A program made the position numbers and the translations under genes. DNA of 64,000 nucleotides from assembly GCA_001247695.2 (NCBI GenBank), contig LGRX02035201.1, forward strand, positions 1 through 64,000, in the 5' to 3' direction. Origin of the DNA: Cymbomonas tetramitiformis. Taxonomy: Eukaryota; Chlorophyta; Pyramimonadophyceae; Pyramimonadales; Pyramimonadaceae. Below, in pieces: positions 63,868-64,000 of this stretch; positions within the stretch are counted from its first letter, which is position 1, and every line of letters starts with the position of its first letter. The notes under the pieces were generated by a model that had not been told where the DNA came from, did not search any database, and saw only the letters and a program-made list of their open reading frames with translations.

Positions 63868-64000
63868 GTGAGCGTACCTCCTCCCCCCCGTCTCAGCCAA
63901 TAGCGCGCAGAGCCGATCTGCCACCCGAAGGTGATAGGCGGGATGCACATAGCTCCCGCGCCTACGTCGGGCCTACCTGTGGGTCCTACCGCAGGGAGGT
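63868..64000 (+). other. Start of next intron of the LRR gene
   Basis: Begins GTGAGCG, a strong donor, and runs to the window end. No other feature. Confidence 0.5.

Overview
The window looks like chromosomal DNA of a unicellular eukaryote, most plausibly a green (prasinophyte-type) alga. The one likely host gene has six in-phase exons with GT..AG introns, and almost everything else is mobile or virus-derived DNA. I cannot fix the species from the sequence.

Region by region: (1) 1-1711 is the 3' end of a hAT DNA transposon whose left end lies outside the window. (2) 1712-7278 is an AT-rich, intron-poor, virus-like block. It holds a truncated gene end, a fibre/adhesin-like gene broken by a nonsense codon, a complete 2.09 kb hAT insertion (8-bp target duplication) and a frameshift, then a retropepsin-like gene whose active-site triad reads DTD, and a second fibre-like gene that is intact. 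(3) 7279-9359 is AT-rich spacer with an old inverted LTR and a 279-bp hAT-type MITE. (4) 9360-48933 is one nested unit: two near-identical ~0.65 kb LTRs in direct orientation, the same 5-bp word GTAGC outside both, and a polypurine tract before the right LTR. Its own interior shows no gag or pol. It has been opened by a 14.4 kb Ty3/gypsy element (10938-25381, minus strand), a 12.15 kb CACTA-like element (30568-42719) and a smaller TIR element (42920-44545). (5) 50266-56870 holds two related gag-only LTR elements, one inserted inside the 3' LTR of the other. (6) 56871-60091 holds hairpins, microsatellites and a PIF/Harbinger-type MITE. (7) 60092 to beyond the window end is a multi-exon leucine-rich-repeat gene on the plus strand.

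The most notable object is the Ty3/gypsy element. Its 2585-residue polyprotein carries protease, reverse transcriptase, RNase H, a phage-type adenine methyltransferase (NPPY), zinc-binding and DD35E integrase, a chromodomain, and a C-terminal cytosine-5 methyltransferase (PPC, ENP). It is preceded by extra ORFs (one with tryptophan-spaced repeats, one a long coiled coil) and several ORF junctions are stop-start overlaps such as ATGA. The CACTA-like element is also unusual. A TGGACC-containing word makes kilobase arrays at both ends with 21-bp-based periodicity, and related words fill the introns of its own transposase gene.

Insertion order can be read from the nesting. The MITE at 9069 was in place before the 39.6 kb LTR unit, which was in place before the Ty3, CACTA and TIR elements. 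Element A preceded element B in the 50-57 kb block. All LTR pairs are nearly identical, so this is a recently active transposon nest.
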